Origin: Taxawa tesnikishii (nom. ined.)
Lineage: Eukaryota > Ascomycota > Dothideomycetes > Dothideales
Direction of reading: 5' to 3'
Assembly: GCA_030247885.1 (NCBI GenBank)
Contig: JAPDRO010000004.1
Location: 620,001 to 684,000, forward strand
Length of the DNA: 64,000 bases
This document shows positions 1-11,788 of the stretch, in pieces; within the stretch, counting starts at the first letter, position 1, and every line of letters starts with the position of its first letter. The position numbers and the translations under genes are program-made. The notes beneath the pieces were generated by a model. That model saw only the letters and a list, made by a program, of their open reading frames with translations, ran no database searches and was not told the DNA's origin.

Positions 1-667
1 ACTATATTTAGTTTAACCTTACCGATTTCTAAAAAGTCTTATATTAGTATTACTTCCTTATTATATAGTATTTTAAAGAGTAAATCCTTTTCCTTTAGCT
101 ATAGTTATTCTCTAACTTATAGTTTTATAATATACTCTTAATTAAGGTAAGTACTACGTCGTATCTTAGAGAATTTTAAAATAAGCTATTATTCGTACTA
201 TCCTTATAGTTATAAGAGTAGTTTCTCCTTAGTTAATACTCTTTCCTTCTAGTTAATAAGTCCTCTTAAAGTTAAATTATTAAATAAGGATAAATTAACT
301 AAATTAATCTTATTTACTTTACGCTTATATAGTATCCTTATATATATTATATTATCTTTTCCCTAGCTTTTTAGAAAAGAGCGTCCTCGCCCTTAAGTTA
401 AATTAATAATATAGTCTAAATCGAATCTCTTAGTTATTTAAAACTTAGAAGTACGTAAGTCTTTACGCTAATTAAGAAGGAAGACTATAAGTAAGCTTTC
501 TTAATAGTAAAAGTCTTTTATATTATTACGCGCTTATACGCTTTTAATTAGTATCTTTAGTCTATTGTTACTCGATTATTTTAATAGTATTAAAGTAAAT
601 ACGAAATAGAAATTTAACGTAGAAAATCTAGACCTTAAATTTATAGAAATCTTAGACCTTAAATTTA
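1..667 (-). mobile_element. RIP-degraded repeat, possibly Gypsy-like LTR fossil
   Basis: This is AT-rich, heavily mutated repeat DNA with CA and TG almost absent. It appears to be the same unit as 1052-4189, split by the young miniature element at 673-1046, and it runs off the left edge of the window. On the minus strand the order of weak similarities (aspartic-protease-like in 1052-4189, then this stretch) suggests the pol part of a Gypsy-type LTR element. It is very broken and no terminal repeat is visible. The family call is weak; a LINE or other element is not excluded. Confidence 0.3.
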
Positions 668-672
668 GTAGG

Positions 673-1046
673 TTTTAACTTGTGACAAAAGTGATGTCAC
701 GTGAGCATCTACTCTTGTATACCTTAGGTAGGGTTATACATGTTAACACTCCCCTAACCCTAGTAAGGGGTACAAGCGTGCAACGTCGCTAATGGATTCG
801 AGGCTCGCAACCTTCCGGGCTTATTGGCCGACTCCGCGGCTTGCCGAGGCTCTACTCCCGTTTGGGATTTTACGCGCTTCTGCCACAACTCAGGTGGGAA
901 TCGAACTCGTGACCTTCTGTCGTACATCGAGATCACGATTTAACCAACGCGCTAACCCGGGCTCATAACCTTTTAACTTGTGACAAAAGTGATGTCACGT
1001 GAGCATCTACTCTTGTATACCTTAGGTAGGGTTATACATGTTAACA
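673..1046 (-). mobile_element. Miniature terminal-repeat (TRIM-like) element with tRNA-like core
   Basis: Two direct repeats of 76 bases (673-748 and 971-1046) appear identical and flank a 222-base core. The whole is bounded by the 5-base direct duplication GTAGG (668-672 and 1047-1051), as an LTR-type integration would leave. On the minus strand the terminal repeat begins TGTTAACATG. The core has no coding potential. It is GC-rich and keeps its CA and TG dinucleotides, unlike the RIP-mutated DNA on both sides, so the element looks whole and younger than the last RIP of its target. At 374 bases it is also near the lower size usually quoted for RIP detection. On the minus strand the core holds a tRNA-like block (separate entry). 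TRIM is the closest named class; a SINE caught between repeats is the alternative. Confidence 0.75.
889..963 (-). ncRNA. tRNA-derived block with A-box and B-box
   Basis: Read on the minus strand, an A-box-like TAGCGCGTTGGT (954-943) is followed after about 35 bases by a B-box-like GAGTTCGATTCCC (908-896), the order and spacing of an internal Pol III promoter. A five-pair stem with one G-U pair can form in the anticodon-arm position. The T-arm and acceptor stems do not pair well and the anticodon loop is too long, so this is a tRNA-derived sequence, not a working tRNA gene. It lies inside the miniature element and may drive its transcription or descend from a SINE. Confidence 0.55.
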
Positions 1047-1051
1047 GTAGG

Positions 1052-4000
1052 AAAATTTCGAACTTTAAATTACTTTACTTTCTTAGTAGTAACTACTAGC
1101 TAATTATATTTATATAGCTCTTAAAGCTATATAAAGTCCTACTAACTTTCTCGCTAAGTACTTTACTAATATATAATATTACGCTTATATTTATATATGT
1201 TATTATTTTCCTTTCTTTTACTAGTTTAGTTAACGAGGTAAAAGCCTTACTAATAGAGGAGTTACTTATACTTTTCTCTATGTTATAAATATAAGTACTA
1301 AAGAATAGTTTAGTATTTCCTTAGCTATACGATTTTAATTTATATAAGGGAGTATGCCGACGAAAGAAGTAGTAATATTACTAATTAAGTCCTATATACT
1401 ACCTTCCTAAGTACTATTATTATAATTAATAGCCTTTAGTTTAAATATTCGTTCCTACGGTTATCTTAAAATAATTTTACTAAGTAGCTAGTTTATAATT
1501 AAGAAACTATATAGAATCTTAATACCTCTTATATTAACTATAACGTCTTAAGTAATTCCTTTAAACGTTCCCTCTTTAGTAGTTTCTTTTAATATAAGAC
1601 TTAGTTTATTATTAATAAGGATCCTTAACTACTTTATAGTAGTAATACTTATTAAGTTACATTTTATATTAGAGTTAATAAGAGCTTAGAAAATACTAGT
1701 ATAATTATTTAATGCGATATTAATATATAGACTACTAGTATAAATAAGGGATTATTTAATAGCTATAAACTCGCTAGTTTTTATATTATTAGAGGCTTAT
1801 ATTACTAAAGGGTCGGCCTATAGTAATTAAATATATACTTCCTCTTATTCTTTATTATATAAAGTAATAGTTTATCTTTATAATTAGCCTTTTAACTTAA
1901 ACTTACCTTTCTACGTAAGGCTAGTATTACTTACTAATACGTAGCGTACTATTAGTTTTACTTTATTTTTATCTTCCTAGTTAGTATCTCTAACGTAAGT
2001 AGAGTTCGTATATTTTATAAAGAAATATTTAACTACTATAAGTATAATACTTATTAGCTTATATAGCGATAGTATTACTTTAATATTCCTAGTTATATTA
2101 AAGACGTTCTTAGAATTAACTTCTTACTAAGCTATCTTATCTTATTTAAGTATCTTTAATTACTTTCTATTATAGACTTTACGCTTAAGGGGTACCTTTA
2201 TTATATCGATTTTTAGACCTTTTATAATTTAGCTACGTTTAGTATCTTCTTATAAGGCTATAGTAAATAGTTCCTATTTTATAATATAGTTAATATACCT
2301 TCTAATCCTTACCGATTTCGAAACTAAAAGTCTAGTAGTACTTCTCTCTTTTTCCTTTAACTTTTAAACTTTATAGTTAGTAGAATTTATATTAGTATAT
2401 TTATTACCCTTTTACTTTTTAGTTCTTATAGTAAGGATATTAATAGCTTCTTTAAATTTATCTACGACGCTATTAACGGAATAATACTAGATAATAATCT
2501 TATCTTTAAAGTCCTCTTTTTATTACTAGCTAAATCCTTAGATATTATATCCGAGAAATTTAAGGAATCTATAATAAGGAACTTAACTTAAATAACGTAA
2601 TCTTAGTTTATTCTCCTTAAGTTTAATTCGATATTATCCTTTTTAGTTTTTCTTATTATAATAAAGTTAACTATAATATTACCCTACGTATAGTAGTTTA
2701 TTACTTACTTATATTAAGATAGTTTTCCTTTATCTTTTAACTATAAATATACTTAATAGAGTTACTCTTAAGTCTTAAGAAGACTATATTACTATTATAA
2801 TAAATACGTCCTATCTTTTTAAGCTTTATAAAATGTTTATAAGAGTTAGTTTTATATCTAAGTTCGTAGTAAAAATAATAATTCTAAGAGCTTATAGCTT
2901 ATATTACTTATATTACTATAATAGCCCTAACTTATAAGGTAATTATAACGATACTATTTATATTAGATACTAGCGATATAGAAGTCCTTAATAACTATTT
3001 TTTAAGACTTATAAGCTTTCCTCTTCCTATATATTTTATACTAACTTATAAGTATATTAATAGCGCCTACTTAGTTACTTAACTATAAAGAATAAATAGC
3101 TAAGTTATTTACTAAGTTAAATCCCTTATAAACTTCTCGAAACTACTTATATAGTTATACTTAGTCTTAAGAGTTATAGCTATCTTTTCCTTTAAAGTCT
3201 AGTAGGATTTAGTAATCTTATTAAAACGCTTATTATTAGTTATAAAACTAGTAATTCCCTAGTAATTAATCTTCTTATTTAAATACTTCTTAGTTACCTT
3301 TATAATTTTAGTAAAGTCTTTAAATGTTTCTAGTTCTTTTATATTTAGTTTCGTCTTATAAAATACCTTTTTAAATATAGTAAGTATTAGTCTACGTAAT
3401 AGTAAAGTAATACGTTCGACTAAGTTTATAAACTTATTAAGTACCCTTTTTTATAAGACTTAAAAACGCTAGTAGTATCCTTTTAGTCTTCTAAAGATTT
3501 ACCTTTTTAATTTATAGCCTTATTACTAAGGGTAGCTAGCGCCGTCTTTATATTTCGCGAGTAATTAATATCGTCCTTTTAATATTTATAAAGAAGCTTA
3601 TTTTTTAGTTTAGTTAAGTAGTTACTTATAATTTAAATTCAACTAGACTTCGAGTAATACTTATATTTATAAATACCTTTAAATCTTATTTCGCTTAAGC
3701 GTACTTTATTTTTAAAATAGGAAGTCCTAAGATACTAGCTATATAATATCTTATAAGGCTTTTATACGTATTATACTATTAATAAAGGAGTTATTTTTAG
3801 CCTTTAAAATCTTTATATTATTATAAGTACGCGAGTTACTAAAGGGGTTAATTGTCCTCTTATATTAACTAGTATTTATATTATACTCCTACTACTTTAT
3901 ATACTTCTTTTTATTAACTATTTCCTTAAAGGCCTTATTTTTCTCTACTATAGTTATTAAAATATAGTAGGGAGAACTTTATATTAAGTTAAGTTAAGAC

Positions 4001-4189
4001 TATAAAAGGAAGCTACGTAAGTAGTAATAAAGATAATAGTAGATAATAAGATAATAGTAAAACTTAGAGTAAAGTAATTATTAATTAAATAAGTAACTAT
4101 CTTATATATAAACTAAATAAGTAAGAATTAAAGGTAGCTTTTATATAACTAATAACTTATAACTATCTAGTAGCTACTCTATTATAGTA
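1052..4189 (-). mobile_element. RIP-degraded retroelement remnant, probably Gypsy-like
   Basis: About 3.1 kb of RIP-saturated DNA without any open frame of note. A minus-strand reading between about 1.9 and 1.3 kb has the spacing of a retroviral-type aspartic protease region (a D-S-like start, then an ILG-P-like end), which suggests Gypsy gag-pro running leftwards. No terminal repeats or primer site could be placed. It is very old or very heavily mutated, with many breaks. The right end abuts a truncated Fot1-like copy at about 4190. The family assignment is tentative. Confidence 0.35.
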
Positions 4190-5410
4190 CTTACTTTAAG
4201 TTATAAGGAACTAATCTAGCGCCTTTAAAACTTACTTAAATATTATCCTTTATAATTACTTTATTAAAAGTAATATAAAAGGCTAGTAGGAAGACTTCTT
4301 TCTTAACTTATATAGTAAAGTACTATAACTAGCTATTAATCTTCGCGTTATATACTTACTTTAAGGGAGTAAAATAGCTTATATTAAGCGGCTATAATAA
4401 GTATAATAAGTATAAGAGTATATAAAGAATAATAATCTTTTATTCTTTATAGTAATTATAGAAGTCGTAACTACTATAACTCTTATAACTATCTATAATT
4501 AGTAGGTAATATATACTTACTTAACGCGCCTTTATATACGTATTAAAGTACTTTAATTACTTTAAAGTAAGCTTATTTATTATCTAGCTATTAGCGCTAG
4601 TCTTAAGTACTTAGTTGCGAAGTAAGTCTATATACTAGCTTAATATAAGGACTTTACTACTAAAGATAATAAAGAATAAGATAACTTACTTAGTAGTATA
4701 AATACTTTAAATAATTATAACTTACTCCTAGTTACTTAGTTATATCTTTTAAGATTACTTCGTTTCTTAGAACTTATAAAGACTATTTAAGCGTTAATTA
4801 TACTTATTATAAAGCCTATCTTCTTAAAGTTATATATATCTTTATTTAGGATATTATACTTTTTCTTTGTCTTTTTAACTAGCTTAAACTAAGGCGTTAT
4901 AATACGTATGTCTTTATTTAAGGCTTACTAATAACTATATAAATAACTACGTTAAAGCTTAACTTCCTTAGTACGCGTCTTAAACTTATTTACTTAGTAC
5001 TTACTAATAAGCCCTTTATTATACGTAGCTAATAGATTATTAGCTATTTCTTTTACTATAGTCTTTATAGTACTTTTTCTCGTAAGTTTAACTTAAATAT
5101 ACGTACTATTATTACTTTTTCTTTTATCTTTTATAGTTTCTTTAAGTTAAACTTATAGTTATATTATACGAGCTTTTTGTTACATTATTATTTTAAAGTT
5201 ATTTAAGAGATGTTAAATACTTTAAATATATATCTTTAACTATTAAGAAAAGTTACTTAAGTAGTCTTAATAGTAAAGTATAATATATCTTTATTATAAG
5301 TTAATTACGCGTTATATTATAAAGGTATTATTATAATAGTTTATAATAGTCGTAATATTAGTAAGGGTAAACTACTTAGTAATAGTAGACTACTTAGTAA
5401 TAAAATACGT
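4190..5410 (-). mobile_element. Fot1-like DNA transposon, subfamily B, truncated copy (B1)
   Basis: The right end carries the B-subfamily terminal inverted repeat (ends at 5410 in a form of GTAATAAAATACGT, followed by the TA target duplication). The body is the reverse complement of the complete B copy at 42808-44654, covering the transposase N-terminus and DDE half. Homology stops abruptly at about 4190, so roughly 0.6 kb of the 1847-base element is missing. The transposase is of the CENP-B/DDE Fot1-pogo group and is destroyed by C-to-T changes. It reads on the minus strand. Confidence 0.7.
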
Positions 5411-5539
5411 TAAATATAAAAATACTTATAATTAATAATATTAATAAAAATAAATTAGAGAGTTAAACTTTAATAATCTTATTTTACTTAATTTATTACT
5501 TTATAAAATATATTAAGTAAGATAATAATAATTAAGTTA

Positions 5540-7386
5540 ATATAAATTATAGGGAAACTAACTAAGTAAGAAAGCCGACTACTAAACTATTACTTCTTTC
5601 GCGTTAATTACTATCTATATATTATAATAAGAATATAGTCCGAATTCGAGTTATTATATATATTTTTAAGTATTTTATCTTATTCCTCTTCGACTACTTC
5701 TTTAATTAGACGCTTACGTAGCTACCTACGCGGCTTTTTCTTCGCTATATTTACTTTCGCTTCCCTTACTATTTCGAGTACTTCTTACGTATTAAATATA
5801 AACTTTTCTTTTAATATAACTTACTTATTTTTTTCTTAGACTTTTAGGAATTAAAAAGCTCTTACTACTCTTTAACTTACTTTTATAAAGTTATATTCTT
5901 ACTATATATTACTTTAAAAGCGTAAGTTATTTATTCTATATAGCGCTTAATTAAAAAAGAAGATCTTATATAGCTTAAATTACTAAGTTAAGTAATATAT
6001 TTACTTTATAAAGTTTAGTACTATTTAAAGGAAAGCTATATAATAGCGAAAGGTTTAAATCGGCTTATTATAAAGGTATATAAGGTTATAAGTCTATCGT
6101 AGTCGACTTTATAAGTAACTTATTAAGTACTATTATAAGGCTTAGTAGTATAAGGCTTATACTACGCTATTTACTAATAATATTATAAGTAGTAAAGGCT
6201 TTAACCTTTACGTAGATATATATCTCTATTTACTTTACGCGTAATATATAGTTAAAATCGACTTATAAAGTAGTATTAGTCTCTAAAGTTAATATATACT
6301 TTAATAGTATAAATACCTTAATATTAAGTAGCTAAAATATATGCAAATAATAAGGTAGTAAGATAAGTAAGTCGATTATATTTTCTATATAAAAGGTAAT
6401 TACTTTCGCTATTATATAGCTACTATAACTATTTATAATTAGTATTCTTTATATTATAAAGTTATTAGGTTATATTAAGGGCTCGAAAACTATAGTTAGT
6501 TACTATAAACTATAACTATTAAATGTTTAGCTACTACTACTAGTCGAGAACTTTTAGTTTAAAGGTATATATATAAGTACTTATATTATATTAATATATT
6601 TAGCCTTAAAGATTATTAAGGGTAATATAGCTTCTCTAGTAGCGCTTATATACTTAATTACTATTATTTACTCCTAATAGCTTATAACTACCTTTTAGTT
6701 AAATACCTTATATATATTAACTAATACTCTTAATATTTAGCTTACTTTAATAATAAAGTTAAACTCGTCTATATTATAAACGCGCTTTAAAAGGTAATTA
6801 TATTCTATAAAAAGCTTTATTACTACGTTAAACTACTTCTTTATAGCGTTATAACTTATTATATTAAAGCGCGCGCTCTTAACTTAACGAGTCTAAATAC
6901 TTAAGATCTTAAGATAATAAGTCTTAAAGTAATTAAGTTACTTCTTACTAATTAGTTAAAAGAATAATTATAAAGTCTTCGATAATTATATATGTTTACT
7001 TCGAACTTCTTTAACTATTTATACGACTAACGTAAGTAAAGTAAGGAATTTAGTATATATAAGACGTATAATTTATCGTATTAATATCTTTTCTTTTATA
7101 TTTAAGAGAATTTACTTTATTTTATACGCTATAGCGTATAATTTATATTTTATTATTCGATTACGTAGAGTATTATAAGGGATCTTAAATACGCTAACTA
7201 CCTATTAAATTAAAGTATATTTCTTTTCTTTAAGAGTAGCGATAGTATCTTAAATATTAACTTTAAAATAAGTTAACTTATTAAGTATAAAAGCGCTTAT
7301 AATTAATAATAAGAATATTTAAAGATAAAAGAGTCGCATTTAAGTAGTCGGCTTCCCTACTTAGTTAGCTTCCTTATAGTTTACGT
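5540..7386 (-). mobile_element. Fot1-like DNA transposon, subfamily A, full-length dead copy (A1)
   Basis: A 1847-base element with terminal inverted repeats of ACGTAAACTATAGGGAAG type at both ends and a TA duplication (5538-5539 and 7387-7388). The minus strand encodes a Fot1/pogo transposase. In its reading frame one can follow the block LPPLIIFKA, a W-containing stretch and the IIDGHSSH-type catalytic motif, although nearly every CAA, CAG and CGA codon has become a stop. The same subfamily recurs at 31453-33297 and 46965-62570. The dinucleotides CA and TG are nearly absent, which identifies RIP as the cause of decay. Confidence 0.85.
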
Positions 7387-7682
7387 TAATCTTATTAAAA
7401 TTTATATATTTACTTTAAATAATTACTTATTAACTACTAAATAATATTAGAATTTTACTTAGTTAAGTATATTATTAAAATGTAATCTTAATAGAAGTTA
7501 GTAAAGTTGTAAGTCTTTGTTATATATATAGATTTATTTATAGAGGTAGTTAGGTAGTTGCGAAGCCATAGCCTACTGTTGCCGAGGTTTTGTAATGAGA
7601 AGTGCCAAGCGGTAGCCCCACCGATTAATAAACCTAACTGTGGCGTGGCCCTACACTTACAGCTCAGAGGGTTGGCAGTTAC
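7387..7682. other. Border between repeat block and gene island; promoter of the regulator gene
   Basis: AT-rich and RIP-like up to about 7540, then normal composition. The last 140 bases before the regulator start form its promoter and leader. A CGG-N8-CCG pair (7610-7623) lies here, but its spacing differs from the N6 palindromes in front of the other genes. No TATA box stands out. Confidence 0.5.
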
Positions 7683-9852
7683 ATGATGTTTGTCGGCATG
7701 GCAAGCATAGAGAATGGTGGCGCTCCGTCACCGTCCACATCCACTACAGGTCAAACAGCGGTCATACGACGCAAGCACCGCGCTGGTTTTCGAAGAACGC
7801 AGATCGCCTGTGAGAGATGTCGAAGCCGGAAAAACAAGTGCGACGGCAAGCTACCGGAGTGTTCGGCTTGCGAGCGAGCTGGTGTACCTTGTGTGATAGT
7901 GGACAGGCTGACGTGGAAGGAAAAACCACGAGGGCACGTGGAGGAGTTGGAAGCAGAAGTCAAACGTCTCGAAGCGCGTGTACGAGAGCTTGAAGTCGAG
8001 GTCACGCAGCTGAGGAACGGTGTTGAGCCGTCACAAAATGAGATCGCGGCTCAGCTGTCGCCACTCGAGCAGCTCGCCGCAGAGCCAACACCAGAGGATG
8101 TTTCTTCGACGATTGCACAAGACATCGATCTCCTCTCCCAGGACGTCATCTCGGAAAGAAAGTACATCGGCGAGTCCAGTGGTGTGTTCTTCGGGCATGT
8201 GCTCCAGACGGTCTTGCTTCGAGCAAACTACAAACACGATCAGAATGCTACCCACAAGAGCTTCGGATTGCAGATCGAAAGGCCGAGCAGCGCATTGTCT
8301 GCGTCTTCGGCACCATGTCGAACTCACGTCAGCCTGCCATTGCCAGATATGGCAGAGACGCTGCTCGAAGCTTTCTTCACCAATCGATGGCCAAGTCTAC
8401 CCTTCCTTCATAGACCGTCATTTCTAGAAAAGCATTACTCTCGAGTCATGTCTCTAGGATACGGAGCGGATCCGGTTTCCTTGTTCCTTACGTTGATGGT
8501 CTTTGCGTTGGGCGCGATCGACCTCCGTAGGCGTGGTCCAGACCTCACTGTATCTCATCTGGATTACTTTACTACAGCCACGACGACCTACCTTTACCAG
8601 GTCATCGAGCGCGATAACATCGAGACTGTGCAGGGGCTGTTGCTCATGGCCGTATTCGCGATCAACGAGCCACGAAGCGTCAACGCATGGCATGTCGCTG
8701 GACAAGCTGTTCGGATGGCGATTGATTTAGGTCTACACCGCACGTCGACTAATAACTCTAATGATCTGCAACGATGCGAGATGAAGAAAAGAGTTTTTGG
8801 TCAGCCTACGCCATGGACCGTAACATTTCAGTTGCTCTCGGTCGACCTTTCGCAATCCGCGATGCCGATATCAGTGCATCGCTTCCCTTGCGCCTGACAG
8901 ACGACGACCTGGTGGCTGGAAGTATAACGGCTGCCAGCTGCGGACCGTTCTCCACCACACCTATGGACATGTCTACATTCATCCACGTGGTGAAGCTACG
9001 TCAACTCAACTCGAAAACTCTGGACGTATTCTATCCAGCTGATGCTACAAACTTCGAAACAGAGTTCATGGAACTACAGCGAACCAGTATCAGAGCAGAG
9101 CTGGACGAGTGGATCAGAGATGCCCCTCGGTACTGCCATCCAGCAGTCACCACATTCCAATCCACTGAGTGGTTCCAGATTGCGTACTCGCACGCACTAC
9201 TGCTCTTGTACAGACCTTCTCCATCAAGCCCTATCCCTTCCTTGGAGGGATTACAGCTGTGCGCCGAGGCTGCGATCAATCTCATCAGCTCTTACTCATC
9301 GCTCTATGCTAAGAACAAGATCACGTATACTTGGATTGCTCTGCACTCCCTCTTTATGGCCAGCATTACAATGCTTTATACGCTCTGGACGAGCCCAGAG
9401 ATGCGCCGAGGTACGAACAAAGCAGTCGTAAGGTCGAACGTCATGTCGTGTCTGGCACTTTTTGAGGTCATAAGCGGCACTTGGCCGCTGGCCACACGAT
9501 GCCACGAGATAGTTGAGCGCCTTGGAAATGCCACAATCACTCTCTTCGAGACACCGTCGCAAATGACTCCCGGAGTTGGGGAGGGAGGAACACCGTCACG
9601 CAATGAACAGCATCTCGGAGAAATCACAGCGGAATTCATGGACTGGTTTGCGGCGCATCCGCGCGAAGGAAATATGGCGGGGATGGACTTCCGAACATAC
9701 CGTTGCAGCGTCCCACAACAGAAGAGGGAGACAAATATCCGGATTTCCATTTCTCTTCGCTTCCGGATCTGGACGATCTGTTCCGTCAAGGATTCGACAT
9801 GAACCTGCCCATCACGATGGACGCGTTCGACCAAGGTAACACGACATGCTAG
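7683..9852 (+). CDS. Zn2Cys6 transcription factor with fungal-specific regulatory domain (two apparent frameshifts)
   Basis: Likely the pathway-specific activator of the neighbouring cluster, acting in the nucleus. The six cysteines of a Gal4-type zinc cluster (C-x2-C-x6-C-x6-C-x2-C-x6-C) occupy residues 43-70, followed by a heptad-rich, probably dimerising coiled coil at about 84-111. A fungal transcription-factor domain (Pfam Fungal_trans type) follows from about residue 225 (AFFTNRWPSLPFLHRPSF) to beyond 400. The C-terminus (DLDDLFRQGFDMN) is also typical. No intron is needed. Two single-base losses interrupt the frame: one in a T-run at 8794-8798 and one in a G-run at 9679-9682. With both restored the gene is 724 codons (723 aa). 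The start at 7683 is the first ATG; an ATG at 7698 is also possible. It is the only gene of the plus-strand series whose promoter lacks the CGG-N6-CCG palindrome. Confidence 0.85.
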
Positions 9853-10039
9853 CGATTTGCGGGGCGAAGCTTGGCGGCCGGCCATCGGATGAAGCCTGCC
9901 GCCGGATGAAGCCTGCCGCCTCCGGCTCCAGTCGTCGGATGCGTCCGACTCATGACGGGTCTTCTAGCCCGCAACACTGGTTCCAGATATTGTAAACTAT
10001 TCTATTGCAACCCAGCTTTGATCGCTTAAACACACAAAC
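9853..10039. other. Intergenic promoter region of the carrier gene
   Basis: Carries two tandem 17-base units (9886-9902 and 9903-9919), each starting with the half-site CGGATG, and then the full palindrome at 9936-9947. It is the only promoter here with this cluster of half-sites. Confidence 0.6.
9936..9947. promoter_or_regulatory. CGG-N6-CCG palindrome upstream of the mitochondrial carrier
   Basis: CGGATGCGTCCG, one base off the perfect CGGATGCATCCG found in front of three other genes. It ends 92 bases before the ATG at 10040. Inverted CGG/CCG half-sites with fixed spacing are the classic target of Zn2Cys6 dimers, and such a regulator is encoded next door. Confidence 0.7.
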
Positions 10040-11088
10040 ATGTCGACTCAAATCACTACAGCACTCCCTTTCTCCAAACCAAGGCAAAATGCAAAATCGT
10101 CCGACATACAGTGGCGGAATCTTTTCGTCGGTGCAGCCATGAACATTTTCCAAGTGTCTACGCTTGGGCAGCCCCTCGAGAATGTCAAGACGTTCGTATC
10201 CGCCAACAGAAATGCCTCACTGGGCGACGCAGCGCGCAGCATTTGGTCGAGAGGTCCGATCAAGGGCTTCTATCAGGGGCTTATCCCGTGGGTTAGTTAC
10301 ACTAGCAATGTTCCTCAAAGAACAATACCACTGACCAACTTTAGGCTTGGTTGGAAGCCTCGACAAAGGGCGCTATCCTGATTCTTACGTCGTCTGAAGT
10401 ACAGCGACAGGCAGTTGACGGGCTAGGCCTGTCACCTACCGCAGGCGCGACGCTGGGTGGAATTGCTGGAGGAGCGGCACAGTCGTATCTGACAATGGGC
10501 ATGACAACCTGCATGAAAACAGTGGAAGTGACCAGAAACAAAAGCGCCGCAGCAGGTGCGAGGGTGCCGGGCACAATGGAGACATTCTTCACGATACTCC
10601 GAACTCAGGGCATTCGGGGTGTGAACAAAGGAGTCAACGCAGTTGCGCTGCGTCAGATTAGCGGCTGGGCGTCCAGGATGGGCATCTCGAGGTTTGCGGA
10701 GGGACAAATACGCAGTTTGAAAGGCATATCGAGCACGGAGAAGTTAAGTATGGGAGACAAGATTGTCGCGTCTACAATCGGAGGCGCTTTGAGCTGTTGG
10801 AATCAGCCGTTCGAGGTTTGTCACCTGGTGTTACCTATCTTCCCTGCCGGTCATGGTCACTAACGGAGGCTCCAGGTGATTCGGGTAGATATGCAGGCCG
10901 TCAAGAAGGCACAAGCGTCGGAAACGCCGACCATGATATCGACGGCAAAGCTCATCTTCCGCGACAGTGGCCTTGGTGGCTTCTTCCGCGGCGTGGTACC
11001 GCGCATCGGTGTTGCCGCCTGGGCTACGATCTGTATGGTTGGTTTGGGTGATTCAGTCAGAGAGAGGTTTGGAGCGGCAGCCAAGTGA
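10040..11088 (+). CDS. Mitochondrial carrier, tricarboxylate (MttA/Mtt1/Ctp) type
   Basis: Predicted inner-membrane exchanger of di/tricarboxylates between mitochondrial matrix and cytosol. Three exons (10040-10291, 10345-10815, 10876-11088) with GT-AG introns of 53 and 60 bases give 312 codons (311 aa), the usual carrier length. The three mitochondrial-carrier repeats are visible by their signature: QPLENVKTF in repeat 1, a degenerate CMKTVEVTRNK in repeat 2, and QPFEVIRVDM in repeat 3. The TCMKTVE variant of repeat 2 is, as I recall it, characteristic of the fungal tricarboxylate carriers that include MttA of Aspergillus terreus and Mtt1 of Ustilago maydis, which export cis-aconitate for itaconate synthesis. 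The frame is intact. It lies between the regulator and an aconitase, which fits a tricarboxylate substrate. The exact substrate cannot be read from sequence. Confidence 0.85.
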
Positions 11089-11689
11089 CTTGCGAGCGAG
11101 TGCTACATACCCTCGCGTGGCCAGACATCACTGCCCCCATGGAGGATCAAGATGCAACGAAGCGCAAGAGAATGCTACTTGCGCTCATGCTTCGCGTTAG
11201 CATATGATATAGGCGTTTTCCGTATATCTCAAGTCAATAGAGGTCGGATTGGTGATGTCCCCAATTCATGAGGATTCATGAATCTTTAAGAGCAGATGCA
11301 GTTTGAGCCAGTAGTCAAGTCCTCGATGCCATCGAAAAATTGACCAGATACCCCAGGCTTGACCTGTATTCATGATACATGTATACCTCAGCAAATAAGA
11401 CTTCGGAGGAGCCAAGACTGCGGAGATCAAAAAGATTAGATTACGGCAAACCTTCCGATCAGTCAGTCAGTCAATCCGTACTCGTACTCTACGACAGACT
11501 TCAAAACAAATACAACCACACAACTAATCCTCTCGACCACCACTTTGATCTCAAGGTCCTGATATAAACCTCTTCGCCATGATCGGCTACATGTCAACCA
11601 AGCATTCCTGGGATGGTTCTCTGGCGTTCCAGGCCTGGACCTGCAAATGTGAAGATTACCGACAGCCGGAGCGCAACCGTCCTCTGCCA
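11089..11689. other. Intergenic region between carrier and aconitase genes
   Basis: About 600 bases with normal composition. No convincing gene: the short open frames here lack domains and splice logic. It contains a small GTCA/CAGT repeat at about 11459-11475. It presumably holds the carrier 3' end and the distal aconitase promoter. Confidence 0.5.
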
Positions 11690-11701
11690 CGGATGCATCC
11701 G
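11690..11701. promoter_or_regulatory. CGG-N6-CCG palindrome upstream of the aconitase gene
   Basis: Perfect CGGATGCATCCG, ending 87 bases before the ATG at 11789. Its position relative to the start is close to that in front of the carrier and lactonase genes, and it favours 11789 over the upstream in-frame ATG at 11579. Confidence 0.75.
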
Positions 11702-11788
11702 CCGACAGCACACCCGTTGCATTTTCTATACACCCAAGAGACATCCCCTCGAATGTCAAAGATTCTGTGCCGTCTTACCTTTCCAACG

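Noticed and set aside
889-963. A functional tRNA gene on the minus strand
   Set aside because: A- and B-box sequences are present, but the acceptor and T stems do not pair, the anticodon loop is too long, and the block lies inside a miniature mobile element.
7610-7623. CGG-N8-CCG as a regulator site in its own promoter
   Set aside because: The spacing differs from the N6 form shared by the other five promoters and the inner sequence is unlike it.
11579-11788. In-frame N-terminal extension of the aconitase from ATG 11579
   Set aside because: It would place the regulatory palindrome inside the coding region and a presequence-like N-terminus inside the protein; the start at 11789 fits better.
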